From: Zygnema cylindricum
Lineage: Eukaryota > Streptophyta > Zygnematophyceae > Zygnematales > Zygnemataceae
DNA: 64,000 nt
Direction: 5' to 3'
NCBI GenBank assembly: GCA_037447655.1
Contig: JBBHKE010002125.1
Coordinates: 86,180 to 150,179, forward strand
Shown here: one piece after another, positions 23,536 to 34,466 of the stretch
Position numbering within the stretch: position 1 is the first letter of the stretch
Layout: each line of letters opens with the position of its first letter
Position numbers and translations under genes: made by a program
Notes under the pieces: model-generated
Seen by the model: only the letters and a program-made list of their open reading frames with translations
What the model was told of the DNA's origin: nothing
Databases searched by the model: none

Positions 23536-26500
23536 CCGATATACGAGTTACCTTAAATAATGTGGACAACAATATTTCAAAAATCTACTAATCAGCGATA
23601 AAAAATAAATCTCACCTTATTTTGTCTAAAATTTAACGTTTATTTAGAAAAACAAACTAATTTATTTTCACATTTATCGCAAAAGAAAAAAAAACAGTAA
23701 AAAAAAGGTTATTTGAGAATTTTGACGAGAAATAAAAGATTAAATGTTGAATTAGAGATTCACATATTAAATTTAAAACTTAATTACTGCAAAATACGAA
23801 AGAAAAAATATATATATACAATTATATTAGTTTTTTTTTTTATAAATTTTGAATGTGATGATAAACAATTATATAAAAAAATGAATGTAAAAACATGTAA
23901 TTTTTTTTTTTTTTATAAATTGACAATGTAAACTTTTTTACAAATTTTAAATGTATTTTTTTTATATAAATTGACAATAAAATTTTCTTACCTTCCTCCG
24001 GCTCCTCTCCGACTTCCTGTCGATAATATTCCGCGTCGTCGTCTTCTTCTATCTCTCTCTCTCCTTCCCCCACATCCTCCTCTCCCTCTCCCTCCTCCTC
24101 CATACCTGATTTTGCTTCCCTGATTTTTTTTTTTTTTGTTTTTTTTTTTTCCCAACACCCATCAAACCAAAAAATAAAAAATGAACATGTACACAAATAC
24201 CATTCAAAAAAAAAATTGCTTATTATCTCACCTATTTTCTTTTTTGGGTCTTTTTACTGTAATAAAAAATTTAAAATATTTTTGTTACTATTCGTGTGAA
24301 AAAGAGGTTTGTACTGAATTTGAATTAGAATAAATTAGAAATAAAATTTAGAGGTAACCAGAAAAAAAGAAAACAAAAAACGAAAAAAAAAAAATGGAAA
24401 CAAATAGAACACTTTTAACTCTAATAGCAATGAAAAGTGTAAAAACATTAATAGCCTTGACCAAACTATTTATGGAGAAAAAGTATATTTTTATGTTTTT
24501 TTTTCTTGTACAGACATTTTAAAGCTTTTTATTAACTTATTTCTCAGATTTAGCGTATTATATTTTCCAAAATTGAACTCTTCTTTTCTAAACATCAGTA
24601 TTAACTTACCGTAGATTTACTTATTTAACTTATTTTAACTTCTTACATTTTTTCAAAATTTACCTCTTTTTTTCCGTACACACCTAGTAAACTCATTATT
24701 AACATATTTACCTTATTTTACTCGTATTTTTCAAAACTTACCTCTTTTTTTTCCCTACACACCTAAACTTATTTTTAACTCATTAACCTTATTTTACTCA
24801 TTATATTCTTCGAAACTTACCTATTTTTCCTCCGTACATTCTCCTGCTGTTGGGCTTTTCTTTCCGCCTTCAATTTTGCCTTGGCTTCGATTCTTGCCTG
24901 TTGCTCCGCGGCCTCCTCCGGTGTCTTTTTCACTGGAAAATAGGAAAAAATCCACACTATATACGTTAAATTATCGTAAAAACGAGAGAGAAATACGGGA
25001 AAGAAAGAGAGGGAGAAAGAAAAACTGGAAAATACAAAGAAATTCCACAGTATATACGGTAAACTATCATAAAAAACGAGCCTGAAAGTGAGTCCTAACT
25101 GATCTTCGACGGTTTTTTACACAGGAAAAAACAAACAGATCCACACTAAACACGCCAAACTATCCTAAACTGGAGCCCGAGTTCAAAGGGTTTTTCTTTC
25201 TTCGGCTGAGAAATACCAAAAACTCACACTGAAAACGATACTGTCATAACACTCGATTTTTTTTCTTTTTGACTGGAAAACAACCAAAAATCCACACTGA
25301 ATACGGTATGTTATCGGAAAATGAGCCCGAAAGTGAGTCTTAAAACATTAACGATGATTGGTTTAAAAAAAAAAAAAAAAACTCACCAAATTGATGATAC
25401 ATAACAGTCCCATTACAAAGTCCTTCCTCCACTTTCAATAATTGGAGAGTCAATCTCGGCCCGACTTCGTGAAGTTTCACCGCTGATTGCCCGGAAGCTC
25501 GGTTAATTCGACCAAAATTTTGAGTTAATTTGACTCGTGCCGATTCGTCCTCATTCTCACTCTCCGAGCCGTAACCAGATCTGCAAAAACAATTTAACAA
25601 AGTTTAACAAACAATGTATAACAAAATTTAAAATACCATTTAAAAACCGTTTTGGCAAAACAAAGTTTAACAGTTTGACAAAACTTGAAAAAAACAGTTT
25701 AAATCACAGTTTAACAAAAGTTAAAATAAAAACAGTTCAAAAGAGTTTAACTAAAAAGTTTAAGAATTTAGCCAAGTCCTAAGGGAAAGTTTAAAGAACA
25801 TTCTAGCAGTTTAACAAAGTTTTAAGTAAAAAAAAAAAGTTTAACAAAAAGTTTCAACAAGACCTGACAGAAAAAAAGTGTAACAGTTCAACAGAAAAAA
25901 AAGAAAACAAAGAGAAAAGAAACCCCAAAACTCATTAGAATTTGCCCTTAATAACTAACGAGTAAAGGTCATAAAGAGAGAATCTAACAAAGAAAATTTG
26001 TATTTGACACAATTCGATCGTAATCTTTTCTTTTGAACCATACTTTTTACATGCAGAAAAACGAGGAAAGGTTGTTTGTTTTACTTTCAAAAAAAAAATA
26101 ACGCTAATTACGATGTACTGATTTACGCTAAGTACAGTGTACTAGTCCACAGTATTTATGGTTGGTAAATCTAATCCACACTATTTAAGGTGTTCTTTTC
26201 CTCGTCGTGAAACTCGCTAATTCACAAAACAAACGGAACAACAATCCTCATCCACACTATTTGTAGTGTACTCTACCTTGTCAGAATACCCGCTAATTCA
26301 CATTAATTACGGAACGACAATCGTAATCCATACAAATCACAGTATACTTATGATCCTAATCCACACTATTTTCAGTTTTCTAATAATCCTATTCCACACT
26401 AATCAAAGTATACTAATAATAACGATCCACACCGATCACAGTATACTAATAATCCTGATCCACACTATTTACAGTGTACTTTACCTCTCCACAAACTTCC

Positions 26501-28964
26501 TGACCCACATAAATTACGCAACAAAAATCCTAATCCACACCAAACACGGTATAACAATACTCCTAATCCATATTAATCACGGTACACTAATCATCCTGAT
26601 CCACACTATTTACGGTGAACTTTACCTCGTCACGAACTCGCTGACGTCGGTCAAGGCGCTCAAATTTGGGAGTTTTCGGTTTTGGACGAGTTTTCGAATA
26701 TTTCGAGAAACTCCCACGGGCTGAGCACTGATAGAATAATGACGAAAATCGATCGAATCGCTTTCCCGACGATAATTGATCAATAAAACTCGTTGACATG
26801 AAGTCAATTTTACCTGGAAAAAATCGTTTTTGGGAGTCAGAAAAAAAAAGGAAAAAAAAGAAACTGAAATGGATAAATGAGTCAATAAATAAATAAAAAC
26901 ACGACTGGAGAACCCTGACGGACAAATTTGATAAAAAAAAAAGGAAAAAGGAAAGGAAACGAACGAGGAAAATTAGAGAAAGGTATGAATAAAAAATGAC
27001 ATTTCTTGAAAGAGATAAAGAGTTTTGCGAAGATTTTTTAGTTATGCGAGTGAAAACATTATTTGGAACGAGGAAAACAGAGAACATGAAAAACAAATGA
27101 AGGGATAAATTTTGAGAAGGAATTTCTGGATGATGGAAATACAGAGATGAAACATGGAATATTCAATGGAAGGAACGGATGGGGGACGGGAGGGGGAGGG
27201 GGAGGGGGAGGAGGGAGGGAGGCATTTTATTTTTAAAGGAGGGATCGCATTTTTATGATGACATGATGATGATGAATTTTATGATATTATTTATATTTTA
27301 GATGATGACAAATTTATGATGATGATGATGATGATGATGATGAGATAGATGATGAGATGTTTTAGATGACTAGGCAGAGGGAGAGAACAGAGAGAGCGGT
27401 CGGGGGTATCGGATGGCGAGGGAGCGGGTCTGAAAACAAATTCTAGACCAAAACAAACAGCGACTGTGACAAGTAAAATGATTTTTTTTTAAGGAGAGAT
27501 CAAAATTTACGAATCAATTTCTTTTTTTTCGACGTACCGTGTTCACATTTATGGCTGGAAACATATTTTGAAACATAACTGTTATAAGTTTCAAATGATC
27601 CTCCGGTCCTGTCAAACCATTCATTACGACCTGCCCGCCTTTCGACCATTTGTATCCAAATTGCCAATCAGAAGACGCCAAAAAAGAGTATTTTTCGATT
27701 CAAAAACATGAATATCAATGAAAATTGACGCAAAGAAAGGGTATTTTTGGATCAGTAACATAAATATGAATGAGAAACGAAGCAAAACAGCGTCGAAACA
27801 TGAAAAAAAATGAAATTAAAGCAAGATAACATCAGAGACGATGCATGTCAATTCAGAAACATGAAAACGAATGAAATCAAAAGCATAAAACACCAAAAAC
27901 AATAGAATATACCTACTGGAAAACATATGGAAAATAAATGCAAAATGAAACAAAACACCGTCAAAAAAAATTTTGAAAAAAACCTCAACTGCCACGTAAG
28001 AAACAGATCAAAACAACAAATTTGACTCATAAACATCAGAATTCCACGCAATTTGAACAAAAATAAAGCTTAAAAAAACCACACACGTCGACTCCAATAC
28101 ATTTAGGCTAAAAAAAAACTGCAAAACAACGTCGAAAACAGTAGGGATATCTATTTAAAAAAAAACTAAAAAAAAAAAAAACTAATGCAAAAAAACTAAT
28201 GCAAAAGAATTAATGGAAAAAACCACTTACCAATGGAGGAGCCTCATACATATCCGGAGGAGCTCTTGGTCTCGTTTGAGCTTTTGCAATATCGGAAGCG
28301 AGAGAATATTCTAAAATTTTAAAAGTCAAAGTCGGTCCACGAGGGGTTCTCGCGATTCGAAGGTAAGGAGCTTCTCTAGTGGACGAAAGCATAAGGAAAT
28401 GAGTGACTCCCAGAGGTCCTGAAACGTGAAGAAAATCCTTTACGGAATTTCGAGTGGATTCCTGAATTACGCAAAAAAGAAAAAATGTAAATTAAATGGA
28501 AAATTATACGGAAGATTTGGAAAGATAAAATATGGAAAGATAAGATGTGGTATAGATAAGATACAGAAAGATAAGGCGAGGAAAGATAAGATACCGTAAA
28601 ATAAGACACGTTAAAGATAAGATATGGGAAGATAGGATTTGGTAAAGATTAAACAAGGAATGATAAGATGCGGTAAAGATACGGAAAAGAAACTGCCAAG
28701 AAATTATCGCGCAGAAAAAGCCTAATATTGAAGACCGTAGTTCCCATAATCATCAACCGCGAATCAAGGTTCGACATTATTATTATTCATTTTTGTTTTT
28801 CTTTAGAAAACTGAACCATTTCTTTGAAATTGAGCAATCCAACACGTAATATATTGATAATTGACCAGGGTAGTAATAGGGGGGCACTTATTCTATGACA
28901 TGTACGGTAAATACTGTAAATCTATAGTTAGGGACATGTTTAAACCGTGAGAAAAAATTATACT

Positions 28965-29006
<42 letters not shown>

Positions 29007-30745
29007 GAGAGGGGGCATTTTGGCCACTCATAACTCGCCACGTGGTGTAACAAAAAAAAGGAAAATTAGGCCCAGAAGAACAAGAATATCTGATTTTTTT
29101 TTCCAATAGTTTACATGTCTCGAAACGTTTTCTGAGTTTCCTACGAATTTGGGAGAATAAATATCCTTCACGCGTCGAATAAAAAAGAATCTCAAAATTT
29201 CCATGGGCAATTTAAGTCCTCCCTCCCTCCCTCCCTCCCTCCCTCTTTTTTTCCAAACTCACCCTTAATTTTTTGGCCGTATTTGGCATCATCACTCGTC
29301 GCAAATCTTTCTCCAAAAGTCGCAAATTTAATTCAAGTTTCCCGCGACCGAAAACAAAACTTGGGGTTTATGAAGAGAGAAGTGAGGTGAAATTAAAGTG
29401 AGGAGAATTCTTCAGGGAAACAATTAGAGGTAAAGAGAAAGGAAGAAATTAAGAGGGAAGGGAGAGGTACAGGGTGAGGGAGAAATTGAGTCGAGGGAAA
29501 GGGTAAGGTAAAGGAGAAGGTAAATGGGGACTCTAAGGGAACGAATTAATTATCGTCATTTCAGTTGAGAGGCTGGGAAATGTGTGATGAATGGGTAAGT
29601 TAAAAAAAAAAATAAAAAAAAATGAGAATTTGCAAAAACAAAGTCTTTGATTGCCGTTTTTTTTATGTTTGTTAAAAAAAAAAAAAAATGAATAAATAAA
29701 AGAGAGCTTGAAGGGGCTCTTTTGGCATTTAAAAAAAAGAAAACAGGGAGCAGTTACTTGAATTGAATTGTTTTTCCATACTAAATAATGTATATTGTAT
29801 TTTCAAATTTTCATGTATTGGATTTTAATGTTACATGATGATTCATTGATTTCATAATATAATATTTTATTTTTACATTTTTATACATTAAAATTTCATA
29901 TCATAGGTTAATGTTTGCGTTTTTATATTACAAAATAAATCATTATATTATTATGTATAAGATTTTATATTACATGTTATTGATACATTATATTCTTCCA
30001 TTGTTTTTCTAGATGAATATAAATTGGATATACGTTACTTTGACAGTATTATTTATTACATTTTTATATAAATACATTCATATTATATTGTTATTCATTA
30101 CATACAAATTGGTTGCTTAGTTTTTAAAAAGATATTAAACTAAAACTGGAAGGAAATCAAAACTCTAAAACTCGGAAAATTCTAAAACTATAAAAATCTA
30201 AACCCTAGAAATCCTAAAACCTCCGAACTTTAAAAGCTTAACAATCCATAAACCCAAAAATTATAAAACTCTAAAACCCTAAAATCCTAAAAGCTCTAAA
30301 TCCCAATTAAACCTGGGAAACCCTTAAAAAAACCCTTGAAGCCCAAAAATATCTCCAGAAACCCTAGAAAATTTTAAGAATATCTCCACATACCCAAAAA
30401 AAATATCCAAAAAAAATATCTAAAAAAAATCCAGACTACATTATGAAAATCTTTCTCAAGAGCTTAAATTTTTTTTCTCAGAATGTTCGGAAACTCATAA
30501 ATTACCACAGGAAAACAAAAAAATTGAATCTTCAAAAAATCCAATAACCCGAAAAACCTAAAACACCCAAGAAAAAAAAAAAAAAAAAAAAAAACCGAAA
30601 ACACAAACAGCCCCAAAAATCAAACAGACCGAAAAACCATAAAACGACAAAGTGCTTGCTTTTTCTTTTTTTTTCCATCGAAACCGAACTAAAATTTTGC
30701 AAAAAAAATAAATAAAAAAAAACTCACCCTCCTTGTTTTAGCCAT
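23122..30745 (-). CDS. PPAN: Peter Pan / SSF1-type Brix-domain ribosome biogenesis protein, multi-exon
   Basis: A nucleolar assembly factor for the large ribosomal subunit, known from yeast Ssf1 and plant and animal PPAN. Exons on the minus strand: 29359-29263, 28461-28231, 27630-27538, 26813-26626, 25580-25387, 24932-24821, 24119-23992 and 23393-23122. All have GT donors, AG acceptors and compatible phases, giving 437 residues plus an N-terminus. Brix-family landmarks in order: SFVFGRGKL; GPLGVTHFLML; APYLRIARTPRGPTLTFKI; GPEDHLKLITVMFQNMFPAI; SIDFRHYSI; GVSRNIRKLVQ; SGYGSESENEDE; SAVKLHEVGPRLTLQLLKV; KKTPEEAAEQQ; DDDAEYYRQEVGEEPEE. The last exon gives a Gly/Arg-rich tail ending at the TAG at 23124-23122. 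A first exon MAKTRR (30745-30728, then GTGAGT) is likely, but it ends in phase 0 while the next recognised exon needs phase 2. A short Lys-rich exon is therefore missing from this model, or the start differs. Confidence 0.9.
23470..23533. repeat. C-rich run followed by a (TA)n microsatellite in a PPAN intron
   Basis: C5-C6 runs with single Ts (about 23473-23500) are followed by an uninterrupted TA repeat at 23502-23533. It lies in the last PPAN intron (23394-23991). Confidence 0.95.
24925..25335 (-). repeat. Intronic minisatellite that repeats the PPAN exon 7 splice acceptor
   Basis: Four degenerate units start near 24927, 25020, 25109 and 25260. Each has CTGGAAAA (or ACAGGAAAA), then an A-rich stretch, then TCCACA(C/G)T and a TA/ACG-rich tail; most end in an ACGAG or GAGCC motif. 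On the gene strand CTGGAAAA reads TTTTCCAG, the 3' splice site. The first unit spans the true acceptor before position 24932; the others are upstream decoys. Confidence 0.65.
26110..26620 (-). repeat. Degenerate tandem array in a PPAN intron (CCACACTATTTACAGTGTAC units)
   Basis: At least seven occurrences of (A)TCCACACTA or TCCACACCG followed by TTTACAGTGTAC- or AATCACAGTATAC-like sequence and TAATAATCCTGAT linkers, at 40-80 bp spacing. The core is a weak inverted repeat (CACACT...AGTGTA). The array runs up to the 5' end of the intron, next to the donor at 26625. Confidence 0.75.
27183..27360. repeat. (GGGAGG)n and (GAT)n microsatellites in a PPAN intron
   Basis: A G-rich GGGAGG run at about 27183-27222 is followed by GAT/TGA repeats, longest near 27317-27345. 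Both lie in the intron 26814-27537. Confidence 0.9.
28972..29010. repeat. (GA)n microsatellite in a PPAN intron
   Basis: About 38 bp of GA dinucleotides with one TA interruption, inside the intron 28462-29262. A (CCCT)n run follows at about 29218-29245, close to the splice donor of exon 2. Confidence 0.92.
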
Positions 30746-30804
30746 TTGTAACCGATTTCAAAAACCTCTCTAAATCTCCAAACGAGCGCTTCTCTATCAC
30801 TGGA

Positions 30805-30940
30805 GAGTTAAAATTTCATGCCAATGGGAGAAAACTTCCACACGTGCGAGTGATAAACACCAGCGCTATTCTGTGCAGAAGAGCTAAAATTTCATGCCAA
30901 TGGGAAGGAGCTTCCGCACGTGCGAGTGCTAAACACCAGC
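30805..30940 (-). promoter_or_regulatory. Duplicated promoter-proximal block with two G-boxes upstream of PPAN
   Basis: Two tandem copies about 76 bp apart share TAAAATTTCATGCCAATGGGA, then CTTCC-CACGTGCGAGTG and AAACACCAGC (units about 30808-30864 and 30883-30940). Each carries a CACGTG G-box (30841-30846 and 30917-30922), a known plant bZIP/bHLH site. They lie 95-180 bp upstream of the putative PPAN ATG. Regulatory function is inferred from position and motif only. Confidence 0.55.
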
Positions 30941-31168
30941 CGCCGTCCCAACAATGAAGGGAAATAGAGGAGAGGGGGGAATTTTAAAAATTTTACATTT
31001 GCCTATGTGATATCCGTCACGACACGTTATGTCACGTCCTTGAGAAGACCTTTTCGTACGGTTGGGTATCGCGGATCTCCGTACGATATTCAATATGGGC
31101 GGCCAAAAAGCAATTTCGATATTGCTTAACTTCAAAAATCGTATCTCATATCGACCTTGCGATACGCC

Positions 31169-31378
31169 GTGTATCGCTATTAACGTTCATATTTTTTACG
31201 CCACTATATAACATCTTTTCTCCGTACACTATTGTCCGATTTTCAATTCGGAACCGCCAATTGAAAGCTGAGAATCTTACCTTTAAATCGCAACCGTCAG
31301 ATAAACAATCCGACAAGTGTGTACAGAGAATGTATGTTTTAGGTGGCGGAAAAAATATTAACACTAATAGGGATACAC
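31169..31378. mobile_element. Small TIR MITE (210 bp)
   Basis: The left end GTGTATCGCTATTAACG and right end CACTAATAGGGATACAC are near-perfect inverted repeats, continuing as ATTTTTTACGCCAC versus GTGGCGGAAAAAAT. A half copy is seen at about 22320-22420. Confidence 0.75.
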
Positions 31379-31582
31379 TGTGTACTGTTACGACGCTTTG
31401 TTTGCGATCGTTGCGGTTAACATTATTTAGTTATATGCCACGTGGGCCATATAACGGATAGAAAACAGACTTTTGGTCGGTGGACGTTTCAGTCACGGGT
31501 ACAACAATTTTGAGTATCACAGCCCGTCAACAAAACCTTTTATGATATTTTTAGTGCCTATCATTCAGTGAGCAGAGAACTA

Positions 31583-32122
31583 CACCGCGAATCGTTATTA
31601 GTGTCACGGTCACTAATTCGGGTTCTTAAAATTTTGATTTTTTTCCTCAAATAGGATACATGATTTTAATTTTTCCTTGACGTTAATGAAGGTACCGTAC
31701 AAAATAGCGTAAAGCCTGAAAGTACACTAAAATTTAAATAGAGTGGTGTATGGTCGATGTCAGACCGTACATAACTGTACCTTTTCAAGTGAAAATTTAC
31801 AAAAAATGAATTAAATCAGACGAGCACACATAGGAACGTGCGCTAAAAAAACCGTGATTACTCTGACACGTAAATTAGTATAGCATGTACGGATATTGTA
31901 GATTCGCGACGGCGTACGATTTCCAATATTTTGTACGGTTACATATATTAATGTATATAACCGTACGGCGAATTTTCCATTTTTGCTGTTCCCAAATTAG
32001 CATAAACGCCGAAATTAGAATACACCTTTTTTTTGAAAATTTTCAAATTCTTAATTAGCATCAATTACGGTAAATTTTCTTCAACACTATTTAAACTTTG
32101 ACACTAATAACGATTCGCGGTG
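31583..32122. mobile_element. MITE, CACCGC family, long form (540 bp), TA target
   Basis: The ends CACCGCGAATCG and CGATTCGCGGTG are flanked by TA on both sides, with TTATTAGTGTCA and TGACACTAATAA next to them. The interior is AT-rich, with no coding potential. Confidence 0.88.
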
Positions 32123-32139
32123 TACTGTACTGTAGAGAT

Positions 32140-32310
32140 TAGTGTTGGGTATCGGGTAAATTCATATCGCGATAATTTCGATATTAGATATATCGAATAT
32201 CGATCAAGCAGACTCCTCGATATATCGCACCGAGACCAACATAAACCATCGCGATATATAGTATTTTTTAAAATTAATATTTTATTTTTTTATATAATAT
32301 TTTAGCGAAA
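32140..32310 (+). mobile_element. Partial TATCG-rich TIR element
   Basis: It starts TAGTGTTGGGTATCGGG and continues as the reverse complement of 10500-10628 (ATATCGCGATAATTTCGATAT, GAGACCAACATAAACC). The other end is missing. Confidence 0.75.
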
Positions 32311-32427
32311 ATAACAAATTGTCTGATACGCCACGTACAACGTGATTTTCGTTCCGTGACTTAAAGGTAGACGCCGCAAAATGTAACCGACAAAAAAGTA
32401 CAAATACTGTAATTCATATAATTCCTT

Positions 32428-33710
32428 AGGGTATGTCCCCATGTACTTGTAAGTTAGCGAACTTACTTTGAATTTTAGCGCGGATCCGCCGGACCCGGTT
32501 TTCAAGTGTCCCTATGTTTGTAAGGGTGTGTCCCCATGTGCATAAGTAAGGGTTTTTTCCTGTCGTTTTGCTGTAAAACTTAGCGCCGTACTGCCTAAGT
32601 TGCAACCGTACGAAGGAATCGCAAATTTGTAGAGTACAATTTGCGTCATCCTTGAACTTAGGATGTACGAAAAGTTGTCGTCTTGTGCTTTTCGACCCAC
32701 TTCGACGACAAAAAACGTCATCTTCAACCTTATCTTTAAAACACATGCGCGATGTGATTTAAAACTAGATATTTTCGATAGACAAATAGGAACATATTTT
32801 CGCACGAGCCGTAAATTTCGACAAAAATCCTACGATTTCCAAGGACAAAGAAAAGTACATAGTTCGCTATGTTTTGTCCGTTTGCGTTCTAATACGACAA
32901 AGACAAGTACACAATTTGTTTAGATTTGTCCGTTTTCGTCTAGTACGGATTTCTTTTTTTGCAGGGGTCTTCAAATTTCGATGCCATTTCACGTCGAGCG
33001 GACAAGCGACGCGAAGACAAAGCACATCTTCTTCGACCGTGAAATTGCACAGGCTGGAAGGCGCTACGTCTACAATGTCACGGTAAGACATGCGACGTCA
33101 CACGCAGGTACAAAAAACAACGTGCGACCACAGATTGTAGACGTTGACAACCGTCACAGGTACTGTCGACGTATACAATCGTCACAAGCGTAAGTTACGA
33201 TTTCGTCCTTACAGACATAGGGACACTTGAACACCGGGTCTGGCGGATCCGCGCTAAAATACAAAGTAATTTCGCTAAGTTACAAGTACATGGGGACACA
33301 CCCTAAAGACGAAATCGTAACTTACGCTTATGACGATTCTATACGTCGACAATACATGTGACGGTTGTCAACGTCTACAATCTGTGGTCGCACGTTATTT
33401 TCTGGAAATGCTTTTGACGTCGCATGTCTTACCGTGACATTGTAGACGTACCGCCTTCCAGCCTCTGCCGTTTCACGGTTGAAAACAAGGCGCTTTGTCT
33501 TTGCGTCTCCTATCCGGTCGACGTGAAATGGCATCATAATTTGAAGACCCCTGCAAAAAAGAAATCCGTATTGGACGAAAACGGACAAAACTAAACTAAT
33601 TTTGTACCTTTCTTCGTCGTATTCAAACAGAAACAGGCAAAACATAGCGAATTTTATACTTTTCTTTGTCCTTAGAAATCGTATGAAAACTTTTAAGAAT
33701 TACGGCACGT
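32428..33710. mobile_element. TIR element with AGGGTGTGTCCCC ends: one full copy (32523-33304) flanked by two partial inverted copies
   Basis: The full copy is 782 bp with ends AGGGTGTGTCCCCATG and CATGGGGACACACCCT. A 95-bp piece of the right terminal region lies inverted on its left (32428-32522), and an inverted partial copy lies on its right (33305-about 33710), so the locus is nearly a large palindrome. A 781-bp relative is at 60340-61120. The interior holds an exon-like block (see findings). No transposase is encoded. Confidence 0.8.
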
Positions 33711-33761
33711 GCAATTTGTTAAAAAGAATTAATTAATATTCACTTCTTAATTTAGACTCTA

Positions 33762-33766
33762 GAGTG
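33762..33766. repeat. Target site duplication GAGTG of Copia A, left copy
   Basis: GAGTG directly precedes the left LTR and recurs directly after the right LTR at 38163-38167. Five bases is the usual Copia duplication size. Confidence 0.9.
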
Positions 33767-34426
33767 TGTTGGGATATTGTCGTTTCGCGGTATTTCTGCA
33801 AAGCGTCATACCAACATTTAATTGTTGACGTGAAGTACCACGCTATCATACGAAACGTACGATGTAAGTTTCGTGATACTATTTTTAAAACGTCCGGGAA
33901 CGAAACATACTATTTCGTTTCGCGTGACTTTTGTCTTCATGTACAGGTGTTTCAATTTGCGTGCAGGTGTGTTCGTGAAGCGACACGTGTTTAAGTCAAT
34001 GTTTGGAGTTTGTCGTTTCGAAGGAAGAAGCGTGTGCGCCTTCATTCGTGGAACTTTCATTTGAAGAGTGCATAGTCAGCTAGGGACAGACTTCGTCGCT
34101 ATGCTAAGTTCTGCTTGTCTTATCTTGTTGTCTCTTAGTGCAGAGTAGCGAGTATTTAGGCAGCAGTGTACATGTGCAGAGTATTCGATTATTGAATCTC
34201 ATATGATAAAATCATAGAGGATTAATCTTGGAGTAAGAGATTATTTAAAGAGAAGAGAGAAGAGATAGAAGAGAGAAGAGAGATGTTGTAAAGTGGCTTC
34301 GGCCAAAAACACTTATAAATTTTTTTGGCTGAATATTCTTCTTGTCTTTTTTGAGCTTCCGCTGTGTAATGATTTATGTTTTGTGAATTATTTTAAGTGA
34401 ACATCTTTTGCTTAAGATCGTACAAT

Positions 34427-34439
34427 TGGTATCGGAGCT
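34427..34439 (+). other. Primer binding site of Copia A
   Basis: TGGTATCGGAGCT begins two bases after the left LTR. It differs at one position from the usual plant initiator-Met tRNA complement TGGTATCAGAGC. Confidence 0.85.
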
Positions 34440-34466
34440 AGTGCTTCGGAGATAGAGAAGGAGCGC

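Noticed and set aside
22500-31000. Reading the whole AT-rich block as gene-free heterochromatin
   Set aside because: Exons of PPAN with correct splice phases are present on the minus strand.
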